Below, piece by piece: positions 1 through 7,200 of a stretch of 13,685 bases of DNA. This stretch comes from CAYJKB01 sp964370625 (GTDB lineage: Bacteria; Bacillota; Clostridia; Oscillospirales; Butyricicoccaceae), in the NCBI GenBank assembly GCA_964370625.1, contig CAYJKB010000052.1:1-13685 (forward strand), in the 5' to 3' direction. The notes under the pieces are model-generated. The model saw only the letters and a list, made by a program, of their open reading frames with translations. It ran no database searches and had not been told where the DNA came from. The stretch's first letter is position 1; every line of letters begins with the position of its first letter. The translations under genes were made by a program, and so were the position numbers.

Positions 1-18
1 CACCCCATTTTTATATTC

Positions 19-1350
19 TTATCGAATAGCAGTATTAATAAATTGAATCTCGTTTGAAACTTCATTTGCAATTTGATTGCTATCTTGAGCAATTCTTGCA
101 GTATCAGAAATTTTATCAGAAATGACATCAATTTCTGTTAACATTTTTTCAACATTTTCAACTTGTAATGACATGATTTGACTAATTTCACGAGCTTCTT
201 TTGCTGTTGCATTTGAATAATCTATAAGTTTTGATATGTCTTTTGCTGTGTCTTTTATGCGTTTTGATCCTAATCTAATTCCGGAAATAGATTCATTTAC
301 TAAAACTGTGCTATCACTTGCTGCTGTAGAACATTTAAATGCAAGATTTCGAACTTCTGATGCTACAACAGAAAATCCTTTACCTGCTTGTCCTGCTCTT
401 GCTGCTTCTACAGATGCATTTAATGCTAAAATATTTGTTTGGAATGCAATATCTTCTATACTTTTAATAATATCCACGATTTTTTCGCTTGATTTTTCGA
501 TATCTGCTATAGTTTCAACAATTAATGACATATTGTCATTATTTTCATGAACTTTATTTACGCTTTCTGTTGCAATTTCTTGTGCAGAGTTTGCTCTATT
601 TTGAACTTTTTTGATTTCTTCAAAAATATTTATACTATGTTCTTTAAGATTATCAATAATTTCTGACTGTTCAACAGAGTTATCAGATAATGAATTTGCA
701 AATGATAACATATTATTTGAAGTATCTCTTAAATTATCTGTTCTTGTTTTAATTTCATTAAAAACGGCAAGTCTAGTTTGAACCTGATTTTTACCATCTT
801 CCATTGTTTCATTAAGTTCACTTAATAGCTTTTGTAATTCTTCTTCTTTTTCTTGAGATTCTCTGCGTGAATTAATTCCCCAAGAAAGGATTAAATATAA
901 GAAAAATAATGCAAAGTTTATACCTAATAAACCTCGGAATATAAATGAAGTTGAAATCCCTACATAAAGTGCATCTCTAAATAACAAACTTACTAATATA
1001 ATAATATCCAAAAGTGCCCATTGAATTAATACTATTTTCTTAATATAATATAGCGAACTGATAGCCACAACTGAAATAATCAGTGGAAATCCGCCAGCAA
1101 ATTCATTACTTATTAATCCTATACCTACAACGACAAAAAATTGAATAATGGTAAGTGTATAGATTGCTGTATTAGGGCCTACTTTATTATATATAAACCG
1201 AGTAATTCCCATTATAATAAAGATTGAAGCAACTATTGTTATCCCTATTAAAAAGTCTCCACTTAAAAGATATACTAATGTATACAACAGTCCTCCACCA
1301 ATCAAAATATTCAGATTGATTTTAAAAAGTTTTTCTATAGAATTATTCAT
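19..1350 (-). CDS. Methyl-accepting chemotaxis protein with multi-helix membrane domain
   Basis: This is a chemoreceptor that would pass ligand or membrane-state signals to CheA/CheW. The 443 residues begin with about six hydrophobic segments (roughly 13-30, 32-50, 60-80, 86-103, 107-124, 138-157). A charged coiled coil follows from about 160, then the cytoplasmic signalling domain. Its hairpin tip, residues 298-340, includes AFQTNILALNASVEAARAG and FSVVASEVRNLA, which is diagnostic of the family. There is no large external ligand domain and no obvious HAMP linker, so sensing probably occurs in or through the membrane bundle. The chain ends a few residues past the coiled coil, with no CheR/CheB-docking pentapeptide. 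The ATG at 1350 has GGAG seven bases upstream. The gene diverges from rpe. Any terminator lies beyond the left edge. Family assignment is secure; the ligand is unknown. Confidence 0.95.
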   Translation of the reverse strand: MNNSIEKLFKINLNILIGGGLLYTLVYLLSGDFLIGITIVASIFIIMGITRFIYNKVGPNTAIYTLTIIQFFVVVGIGLISNEFAGGFPLIISVVAISSLYYIKKIVLIQWALLDIIILVSLLFRDALYVGISTSFIFRGLLGINFALFFLYLILSWGINSRRESQEKEEELQKLLSELNETMEDGKNQVQTRLAVFNEIKTRTDNLRDTSNNMLSFANSLSDNSVEQSEIIDNLKEHSINIFEEIKKVQNRANSAQEIATESVNKVHENNDNMSLIVETIADIEKSSEKIVDIIKSIEDIAFQTNILALNASVEAARAGQAGKGFSVVASEVRNLAFKCSTAASDSTVLVNESISGIRLGSKRIKDTAKDISKLIDYSNATAKEAREISQIMSLQVENVEKMLTEIDVISDKISDTARIAQDSNQIANEVSNEIQFINTAIR

Positions 1351-1386
1351 TTCAATGCTCCATTCTATTATTTTTTTACTGATTTT

Positions 1387-1415
1387 AGTATCTCATATTT
1401 CCTATGTGATGTCAA
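1387..1415 (-). promoter_or_regulatory. Putative promoter of the chemoreceptor gene
   Basis: On the minus strand a perfect TTGACA (1415-1410) is followed after 17 bases by GATACT (1392-1387), 37 bases before the start codon. This is a vegetative-type promoter. No sigma-28 motility motif is evident. The -10 is weak, so confidence is moderate. Confidence 0.5.
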
Positions 1416-1483
1416 TAAATAATCAATTTTTGAATTTATCATTTCGAAAAAGTATACAAATTTAATTACTAAAAGTTAACCTA

Positions 1484-1511
1484 TTGAAATTATTTTATAA
1501 TGATGTATAAT
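1484..1511 (+). promoter_or_regulatory. Promoter of rpe
   Basis: TTGAAA (1484-1489), a 16-base spacer and a perfect TATAAT (1506-1511) lie 37 bases upstream of the rpe ATG. The predicted leader is about 30 nt and contains AAGGAG, 13 bases before the start, a rather long spacing. Confidence 0.65.
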
Positions 1512-1548
1512 AAAGTTAAAACAATTTCGAAGGAGTTTCACTATTATT

Positions 1549-2226
1549 ATGATTAAACTTTCCCCATCTATTCTATCTGCTGATTTTGCAAATTTAGAAA
1601 GAGATATTAAAATGGTTACTGAAGCTGGCGCAGAATACATACATGTAGATGTTATGGATGGTCATTTCGTTCCCAATCTAACTATCGGTGCGCCTGTAGT
1701 TAAAGCACTTAGAAAATGTACTGATAAGGTTCTTGATGTTCATTTAATGATTGCAAATCCATCTCAATATTTAGATGATTTTATCGCTGCAGGCTCTGAT
1801 ATTATCACTGTTCATCTAGAATCAAACGGAGATGTTTTAGAACAAGTTCGTAAAATTAAATCTGCTGGTGTTCGTGCTTGTGTTTCTATTAAACCCAAGA
1901 CACCTGTTGAAGCACTTTTGCCATTATTGCCTGAACTCGATATGGTTCTTATTATGACTGTAGAACCTGGTTTTGGTGGTCAAGGCTTTATCGAAGAATG
2001 TATGGATAAAATTACAGCTGTTCGAAATGAAATTAAAGCAAAAAATTTAAACTGTGAACTTGAAATTGATGGTGGTGCAAAGCTTTCTAACACTGCTGAA
2101 ATTATTAAAGCCGGTGCTGATGTTATTGTTGCTGGATCTGCTGTTTTTTCAAATGATATTTGTGAAAATGTCAAATCCTTCTATGAATTATTTGAGCAGA
2201 CTTATCCTTTATGTAATTGGAAATAG
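1549..2226 (+). CDS. rpe: Ribulose-phosphate 3-epimerase
   Basis: This cytosolic enzyme interconverts D-ribulose 5-phosphate and D-xylulose 5-phosphate in the non-oxidative pentose phosphate pathway. At 225 residues it is full length for this TIM-barrel family. The opening KLSPSILSADF, HVDVMDGHFVPNLTIG (32-47), DVHLMI (63-68), MTVEPGFGGQGF (136-147), LEIDGG (171-176) and VAGSAVF (194-200) are all family signatures. The metal and acid-base residues are present: H32, D34, H65 and D174. The phosphate-binding glycines are also kept. The gene has its own promoter and shares a hairpin terminator with the convergent cupin gene, so it appears monocistronic. It lacks the rsgA/prkC neighbours seen next to rpe in many Firmicutes. 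Identification is secure. Confidence 0.97.
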   Translation: MIKLSPSILSADFANLERDIKMVTEAGAEYIHVDVMDGHFVPNLTIGAPVVKALRKCTDKVLDVHLMIANPSQYLDDFIAAGSDIITVHLESNGDVLEQVRKIKSAGVRACVSIKPKTPVEALLPLLPELDMVLIMTVEPGFGGQGFIEECMDKITAVRNEIKAKNLNCELEIDGGAKLSNTAEIIKAGADVIVAGSAVFSNDICENVKSFYELFEQTYPLCNWK

Positions 2227-2301
2227 ATTAAAATTCAAAATTCGACTCTTATAGCACGAAGAAAATAAAGTTTTTTGTGTTTTCAATGTTTTTGGTACTC
2301 T

Positions 2302-2335
2302 AAAGGCTGTGATGAAATTGCTCATCACAGCCTTT
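2302..2335. terminator. Bidirectional terminator between rpe and cupin gene
   Basis: A perfect 14-bp stem (AAAGGCTGTGATGA with TCATCACAGCCTTT) encloses a 6-base loop. It starts 75 bases after the rpe stop and ends two bases short of the convergent cupin stop codon. The T-tract is short on both sides, but position and stem strength support shared termination. Confidence 0.75.
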
Positions 2336-2337
2336 CT

Positions 2338-2772
2338 TTATGGAGCTTGTATAACTGTACCTTTTTTATGTTCTGCTGGTGAATATATTGAAAATAATTT
2401 AAGCGAGCTCGAGCTAGTATTAATTATTTTATGCCATATTCCAGATGGGATAATTATCGCCATACCTTCAGATAAAACTGCTTTTAATGTAAGTGCATTT
2501 TTGTTTTTACCCATTTGAACAATGCCTAATCCACTTTCAATTTTGATAAATTGGTCAATCCCCTCATGTATTTCAATCGGAATTTCTTCATTTGCTTTTA
2601 TATCCATCAATGTAACTTGCATCTTTTCACCCGTCCACAAAGTGCGTAGATAATTTGAATTTTGTGTTGTCATTTCATCGATATTTACAACAAGTGGTAA
2701 TCCTCCATAATCTTTTGGCGAAATATTTGGTTCTTTAAATGTGGTTTTTATATAATTTTGCCTTCTTCGCAT
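2338..2772 (-). CDS. Small cupin-domain protein
   Basis: This is a single-domain cupin of 144 residues, with no signal peptide and a presumably cytosolic location. The core runs from about 48 to 135. The first cupin motif is represented by EIHEGIDQFIKIESGLG (H69 and Q74 as likely metal ligands, although the usual second histidine of HxH is absent). The second is GMAIIIPSGIWHKIIN (H114). The tail LFSIYSPAEHKKGTVI matches a common family of small cupins loosely annotated as mannose-6-phosphate-isomerase-like. No substrate can be assigned. The frame extends upstream to a GTG at 2787, but the ATG at 2772 has GAGGAG seven bases before it, and that GTG lies just upstream of this ribosome binding site. 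The ATG is therefore chosen. The gene is monocistronic and convergent with rpe. Confidence 0.85.
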   Translation of the reverse strand: MRRRQNYIKTTFKEPNISPKDYGGLPLVVNIDEMTTQNSNYLRTLWTGEKMQVTLMDIKANEEIPIEIHEGIDQFIKIESGLGIVQMGKNKNALTLKAVLSEGMAIIIPSGIWHKIINTSSSSLKLFSIYSPAEHKKGTVIQAP

Positions 2773-2806
2773 AACTTCACTCCTCACACATAGTAAATAT
2801 ATAATT

Positions 2807-2835
2807 ATTATATGAGTTTGCTTACAAAAAGTGAT
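2807..2835 (-). promoter_or_regulatory. Possible promoter of the cupin gene
   Basis: On the minus strand a perfect TATAAT (2812-2807) lies 34 bases upstream of the ATG. The -35 region (about 2830-2835) matches the consensus poorly, so only the -10 box is supported. Confidence 0.35.
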
Positions 2836-2895
2836 TATTTTCTAATTAATAATTTGTGGAAATTAAGTGAAATTTTCTAATTTTCGATTTTTCTC

Positions 2896-2924
2896 TTGAT
2901 ATTTAGTATATGTTGGAATATAGT
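2896..2924 (+). promoter_or_regulatory. Promoter of the ArsC/Spx-like gene
   Basis: TTGATA (2896-2901), a 17-base spacer and TATAGT (2919-2924) lie 35 bases upstream of the chosen start codon at 2960. Both boxes are near consensus. Confidence 0.55.
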
Positions 2925-2959
2925 ATTTGTATAATTCAAATTTTATGGAGGATAATACT

Positions 2960-3310
2960 ATGTTATTTGTTTGTTACCCTAAATGTAGCACTTGTCAAAA
3001 AGCAAAAAAATTCTTAGATGATAATAATATTTCATACACAGAGCGACATATCAAAGAAAATAATCCGAATTTTAATGAATTAAAAGAATGGCATAATAAA
3101 AGTAAATTGCCACTTAAAAAATTCTTCAACACAAGCGGACTTGTATATAAATCTTTGAATTTAAAAGACAAACTGCAAACTATGAGCGAAGATGAACAAC
3201 TTCAACTGCTTTCAACTGATGGAATGCTTGTAAAGCGACCACTTTTAATAGGTGATAAGTTTGTTTTAACAGGTTTCAAAGATGCTGAATGGAGTTTAGT
3301 TACTAAGTAA
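2960..3310 (+). CDS. ArsC/Spx-family thioredoxin-fold protein
   Basis: This cytosolic protein of 116 residues belongs to the arsenate reductase/Spx superfamily. CSTC at residues 9-12 is the redox-active CxxC next to the first helix. YTERHIKENNP (26-36) and the cis-proline strand VKRPLLIGD (91-99, R93 and P94) complete the fold, and GFKDAEW (105-111) matches the C-terminal signature. The family includes true arsenate reductases and the transcription factor Spx. No arsenic genes are nearby, and the chain is shorter than typical Spx (about 130), so a generic thiol oxidoreductase or stress role is more likely. The frame opens at a TTG at 2927. The ATG at 2960 has GGAGG eight bases upstream and gives the usual family N-terminus. 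It has its own promoter and terminator and is convergent with desulfoferrodoxin. Confidence 0.85.
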   Translation: MLFVCYPKCSTCQKAKKFLDDNNISYTERHIKENNPNFNELKEWHNKSKLPLKKFFNTSGLVYKSLNLKDKLQTMSEDEQLQLLSTDGMLVKRPLLIGDKFVLTGFKDAEWSLVTK

Positions 3311-3313
3311 AAA

Positions 3314-3339
3314 ACAGGCTGTGCAAATGCACAGCCTGT
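3314..3339. terminator. Bidirectional terminator between ArsC-like gene and desulfoferrodoxin
   Basis: An 11-bp perfect stem (ACAGGCTGTGC with GCACAGCCTGT) has a 4-base loop. A T-run follows on the plus strand (3342-3347) and an A-run precedes it (3309-3314), giving a U-tract in either direction. It sits between the two convergent stop codons. Confidence 0.88.
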
Positions 3340-3345
3340 AATTTT

Positions 3346-3732
3346 TTATAATTCTGCTTTCCAAAGCCCATGTAGATTGCAATATGCATAAACAATTTCT
3401 ACTGAATCATTATCACACAATGCAAAACATGCACATGGTTCATCAGACGGTGATAAACCTTTTCTCTGATTTCCTTCTTTAGAGTGTAAGCTAATCCACT
3501 CAATAAAATGTTCTTCCGTCATAGGATGTGGAACAGAGCCAACTTGTACTTTCACAATATTACCTTCAATTGTTACAGAAGGAACATGTTTTTCTACTGC
3601 TGCATCTGTTGAACCTGCAACAATTTCGCTCATTTTTTCACCACAACAAAGAATAGGAACACCTTTGTCTTTTACAAATCCGATAATATTGCCACAGTGT
3701 TTGCAGGTAAAAAATCTCATATCAATTCTCAT
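3346..3732 (-). CDS. dfx: Desulfoferrodoxin (two-iron superoxide reductase)
   Basis: This cytosolic superoxide reductase reduces superoxide to hydrogen peroxide without making oxygen and is a hallmark of anaerobes. The 128 residues hold both domains. The N-terminal desulforedoxin-type FeS4 site has C10, C13, C29 and C30. The catalytic iron domain has ligands H49, H69, H75, C118 and H121, plus the conserved E47-K48 of EKHVP. Length and ligand spacing agree with the two-iron class, and nothing essential is missing. The ATG at 3732 has GGGAG upstream at good spacing; a second ATG four codons in lacks this. It is probably fed electrons by rubredoxin, which is not encoded in this window. No clear promoter could be picked out in the AT-rich upstream DNA. 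It is monocistronic by its terminator and flanks. Confidence 0.95.
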   Translation of the reverse strand: MRIDMRFFTCKHCGNIIGFVKDKGVPILCCGEKMSEIVAGSTDAAVEKHVPSVTIEGNIVKVQVGSVPHPMTEEHFIEWISLHSKEGNQRKGLSPSDEPCACFALCDNDSVEIVYAYCNLHGLWKAEL

Positions 3733-3848
3733 GTTATTTCTCCCTTTCCTTTTTCAATATTAGTTTTTGCATTTTGTTAGATTTAGATTACCATATTTAA
3801 TAAAATAATACAATGGTTTAATACCAATATTTACAAAAATTAAATATT

Positions 3849-3878
3849 TTGTATAAATGCTAAATTTTTGCTTATAAT
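3849..3878 (+). promoter_or_regulatory. Putative promoter of the 61-residue gene
   Basis: TTGTAT (3849-3854), an 18-base spacer and a perfect TATAAT (3873-3878) lie 32 bases upstream of the ATG at 3911. Confidence 0.5.
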
Positions 3879-3910
3879 ATTAGTAAATTTTATTTAAAGG
3901 AAGTGCTCTT

Positions 3911-4096
3911 ATGTTAACTATCAAAGATTTTCCACAAGGTTTTGCTAATAATTTAATGCAAGATTCAAAAGCTACTGATTTCTTTTTCTCTTGCAATGTC
4001 GCTCAAAAGCAAGCTCTTTTATCTCAAGTTCAAAAAATCACAAGCAAAGAAGAAATGAAAGCTTTTGTTGAAAATTTACCTAGCTTAGTATTATAG
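3911..4096 (+). CDS. Small conserved-looking protein of unknown function
   Basis: I do not recognise this 61-residue protein. The evidence that it is real is a perfect TATAAT upstream, AAAGGA nine bases before the ATG, codon use like its neighbours, and a downstream hairpin terminator. It has no signal peptide and no membrane segment. The predicted structure is mostly helical: an aromatic start (DFPQGFANNL), a middle segment around FFFSCNVAQKQALLSQVQ with one cysteine (C28), and an acidic-lysine helix KEEMKAFVENL. It is convergent with the S-layer protein gene. A cytosolic single-domain protein is inferred; no function is offered. Confidence 0.7.
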   Translation: MLTIKDFPQGFANNLMQDSKATDFFFSCNVAQKQALLSQVQKITSKEEMKAFVENLPSLVL

Positions 4097-4119
4097 TTTT
4101 TTCACAAAAATATGTAAAA

Positions 4120-4156
4120 AAATCGGACTACTATAAATTCTATAGCAGTCCGATTT
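4120..4156. terminator. Terminator of the export operon, shared with the 61-residue gene
   Basis: A hairpin of 15 pairs with one A/C mismatch (AAATCGGACT...AGTCCGATTT outer, CTATA/TATAG inner) has a 5-base loop. On the minus strand it follows the S-layer gene stop by three bases and is followed by a clear U-tract (complement of the A-run 4116-4122). On the plus strand the T-tract is short. It mainly ends the minus-strand operon. Confidence 0.85.
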
Positions 4157-4159
4157 ACT

Positions 4160-5974
4160 TTAGTTAATTTCAGCGATTAAAATTCTTATTTGTTTTCCTG
4201 TGTCATCATAATAGCCTGTAAGGTTATAATTACTTGTTTCTACAGCATCAAGTGTTGTTGCAATGTAATTTGTACCATCTTTTAAAATAACATCTACATT
4301 TTCACTTACAGTGTATTTTGTATCATTATCATAAGCTGTAAATCCATTAATTTCATCAATTTCCACTTCGTTCATTTCATTGATTGATGATACTTTTCCA
4401 TCATCATAGCTGATGCTAGCACCACCTAAACTTACATTTAAAAGTGAACCATTTGTTGTCATTGTTTGAATTTTTCCATCAATCATAACTTCATATGTGC
4501 CCATCAATTGCATCCCGCTATCTACTTCGTTTTCAGAAATTACATACCCATAAGTGTATGTGTTTCCTGTTACACCATCTAAAATCAAATGTGAAATTTG
4601 ACCATTTGTGTTTAATTTATAATATAACACATCTTGTGAATTTAAAGATTTATTAGCAAGTGTTGATGGATAAATTTTTGTATAATTGCCATCATCATCT
4701 GTTTCTAAAATTTCAATATCTGATGCTAATGTATAATTACCAAGTTTTGTAGCTGTGCTATTCACTGTCCCAGAAATACTGTTTGCCGCAAGTGCTGTGA
4801 TAACTGTTCCTTGTGAAGAAATTTTAACATTTACAGCTTTTCCATCTTCATATGCTGTGCCATTATGTAAAAATGTTCTCTCAACTCCATCAGTACAAGC
4901 TACTGTTGTTGATGTTTGCACAAATTCACCCGTTGCAGATGATGTTGTTGTGCTACTAATAGCAACTCCATAATATTCATTATTAATTTGTGTACTATCT
5001 ACAGCTTCAGAAATTTTACCATCCATACCTAATAAAAGCGTTACAGTATCCCCTACTTTATAAGTACCTTGACTTGATAATTGATATGTTGCATTTGAAG
5101 TACCAATTGAATAACTAACTCCAGCTACTGTAACAGCAGTTGGTGCTACTTCTGATGGGCTTATTGCTGTGATTGTTCCAGAAACTTTATCATCATACAC
5201 CCAAACTGTATTCATATCTGCATGATAATAATATACATCAAATGCATCTATGCTATCAGCAGTTACTGTTTCACCATTAAGGTAAATTGTAGCATCTGTC
5301 AAAGAGAATGGAACAGAAATTCCACCATCATATGTTACATATGGGCCTTTTGTACCTTCGTTTACAAGGCTTGCATAATCAATGCTATCTCCTGACACAG
5401 AATAACCTAAAGTTGTTCCGTATACAATGCCTTGTTTATTTTCAGCTAGCAGTGCATTGTAAAATAAATCTACAGCATCGTCAGTTGTAATTGTTTGCCC
5501 TTGTACAGCACTTACACCATCAAGTATACCCAGTGATGATGCTTTTGACATTTGTGCATAAGGGTATGCTCCAACTAAGTCAGCATTTGTATATCCTAAA
5601 AGCTTTAATATTGCTGATACTGCTTCTTCAAGTTTCATTGCTTGCTCAGGTTTGAATGAACCATCTATATATCCAGTCATCCAGCCATTTTCTGCTGCTA
5701 CTTTTATATAAGCACTTTGTGTGTGATTTGATTTAACATCAGTATAAAGTGAATAACCATATCCTGTGCCAACTCCCTCAGCATATACTGATGCGTTAAC
5801 TAGCATTTCAGCAAATGCTCCTCTTGTAACATTTGAATATAAATTCGTGCTACTATCAATTATGCCCACTGCATCCATCGTAGATACTCTTTCAGAAGTT
5901 GCTAGCGCATTTAATGGTAAAACTGAAACTAAACTTAATGCTACTAAAGCTGTAGCTGTAATTTTTTTAAACAT
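4160..5974 (-). CDS. Secreted S-layer-homology (SLH) domain protein
   Basis: This is an exported cell-surface protein, the last gene of the export operon, beginning 32 bases after the permease. The 604 residues start with a Sec signal peptide (about 1-26, KK then a hydrophobic core, cleavage near ALA). Three SLH repeats follow at about 33-75, 78-128 and 135-178. Visible motifs are TRGAFAEMLV, ENGWMTGYIDGSFKPEQ and ITTDDAVDLFYNAL. SLH domains bind secondary wall polymers. Only the first repeat keeps the arginine of the classic TRAE motif; the others read KLEE and TTDD. The remaining roughly 420 residues are Ser/Thr/Asp-rich and look like beta-strand modules; I recognise no enzyme domain. The frame opens 6 codons earlier, but only the ATG at 5974 has a ribosome binding site (GGAG, 7 bases) and a proper signal peptide. 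Its role with the pump is inferred from context only. Confidence 0.88.
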   Translation of the reverse strand: MFKKITATALVALSLVSVLPLNALATSERVSTMDAVGIIDSSTNLYSNVTRGAFAEMLVNASVYAEGVGTGYGYSLYTDVKSNHTQSAYIKVAAENGWMTGYIDGSFKPEQAMKLEEAVSAILKLLGYTNADLVGAYPYAQMSKASSLGILDGVSAVQGQTITTDDAVDLFYNALLAENKQGIVYGTTLGYSVSGDSIDYASLVNEGTKGPYVTYDGGISVPFSLTDATIYLNGETVTADSIDAFDVYYYHADMNTVWVYDDKVSGTITAISPSEVAPTAVTVAGVSYSIGTSNATYQLSSQGTYKVGDTVTLLLGMDGKISEAVDSTQINNEYYGVAISSTTTSSATGEFVQTSTTVACTDGVERTFLHNGTAYEDGKAVNVKISSQGTVITALAANSISGTVNSTATKLGNYTLASDIEILETDDDGNYTKIYPSTLANKSLNSQDVLYYKLNTNGQISHLILDGVTGNTYTYGYVISENEVDSGMQLMGTYEVMIDGKIQTMTTNGSLLNVSLGGASISYDDGKVSSINEMNEVEIDEINGFTAYDNDTKYTVSENVDVILKDGTNYIATTLDAVETSNYNLTGYYDDTGKQIRILIAEIN

Positions 5975-6006
5975 TTTCAAACTCCATTTCATCGTTTGTA
6001 CTAATT

Positions 6007-7200
6007 TTATAATCTAAGCGCATCAATTGGATTTAATGCTGCTGCTCTTTTTGCTGGTAAATATCCGAATAGTATACCAATACCTACAGAAATACTAAAA
6101 GCTAAAACTGAAGCTCCTACACCAGGGTCAACAGAAAATGGTGTGTCAAGCAGTGATGTTGCAACTGTGCTTGCAATACTAGATAATCCATACCCTAAAC
6201 CAACTCCGATAACACCACCTAAAGCACTTATGCAAGTTGCTTCAATTACAAATTGTTGCATAATATAAGATTGCCTTGCGCCAAGAGATTTACGAATACC
6301 AATTTCACGTGTACGTTCTGTTACTGATACTAACATGATATTCATAATTCCAATACCACCAACCAAAAGTGATATCGCAGCAATTCCCGCTAATACATAT
6401 ACTAAAATATCAATCATAGCTGTCATTGTATCAAGCATTTCCCCAATACTCATAACTCTATATGCACTGTCACTTTCAAAATGTTCATATAGTGCATCTT
6501 CAAGCACTGTTCTGCTCTCTGAAGCTAAATTTTCATCTACCATCATTACAGAATAAGAAGAAATTACACCATTTCCTAATGTTCTTGATGCTGTTGTATA
6601 AGGCATATAAATTGCATCATCTGTTCCAGCTTCTTCAAGATCTTCTGTTTGTGCTTCCATGACACCTACAATAGTAAACGGTATACCATTTATACGAATA
6701 GTCTCACCAATAGATTGCCCATTAAAGAAAGTTGAATTTATGTATTCACCAATAACAATTACATCTTGTCTGCTTTCCACATCTGAATAAGTTAAATTTC
6801 TTCCTTGTGAAACTTCATAACCCTTTATTTCAAAAAAATCTTCTGACACACCTGTAATACTACTTTCCAGTGTTTCACTTCCAACTTTAGCAGAAGAACT
6901 TACTGAAACAGTGGGTGACATAGCTTGTAAATATTCTGGATTTTCTTCAACTATTTCATATATATCATCATCTGAAACTGTACGAGTTGATGATCCTCTC
7001 CCCATTACACTAACAGATAAAACATTTGTTCCCATATCGGCAAAACTTGATTCTACATAAGCTGTAAGCCCATTTCCAAGCCCTACGATGATAATTACAG
7101 CAAGTATACCGATAATAATACCTAGCATAGTTAAAAATGCACGCATTTTACTACTTAAGATATTTTTTATTGCAAGGGTAAAACCTTCTGTGATTTTCAT
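6007..7200 (-). CDS. MacB/FtsX-family ABC transporter permease
   Basis: This is the membrane subunit of a MacB-type (type VII) ABC system, which uses ATP to drive movement of a large extracytoplasmic domain rather than carrying substrate through the membrane. The 397 residues hold one helix (21-43), a large external MacB_PCD-like domain (about 45-260), and three C-terminal helices (about 264-291, 317-343, 361-382). The coupling helix motif ERTREIGIRKSLGA (295-308), GGIGIMNIMLVSV before it, and the ending AALNPIDALRL are family hallmarks. It overlaps the ATPase gene by ATGA, indicating translational coupling. The fused-ATPase form of MacB from Gram-negatives is split here, as usual in Firmicutes. 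The substrate is not predictable; antimicrobial peptides, lipids or surface proteins are all known for the family. Confidence 0.93.
   Translation of the reverse strand: MKITEGFTLAIKNILSSKMRAFLTMLGIIIGILAVIIIVGLGNGLTAYVESSFADMGTNVLSVSVMGRGSSTRTVSDDDIYEIVEENPEYLQAMSPTVSVSSSAKVGSETLESSITGVSEDFFEIKGYEVSQGRNLTYSDVESRQDVIVIGEYINSTFFNGQSIGETIRINGIPFTIVGVMEAQTEDLEEAGTDDAIYMPYTTASRTLGNGVISSYSVMMVDENLASESRTVLEDALYEHFESDSAYRVMSIGEMLDTMTAMIDILVYVLAGIAAISLLVGGIGIMNIMLVSVTERTREIGIRKSLGARQSYIMQQFVIEATCISALGGVIGVGLGYGLSSIASTVATSLLDTPFSVDPGVGASVLAFSISVGIGILFGYLPAKRAAALNPIDALRL

Noticed and set aside
1380..1460. Sigma-28 (motility) promoter for the chemoreceptor
   Set aside because: No TAAA-N15-CCGATAT-like match could be found; a vegetative TTGACA promoter fits better.
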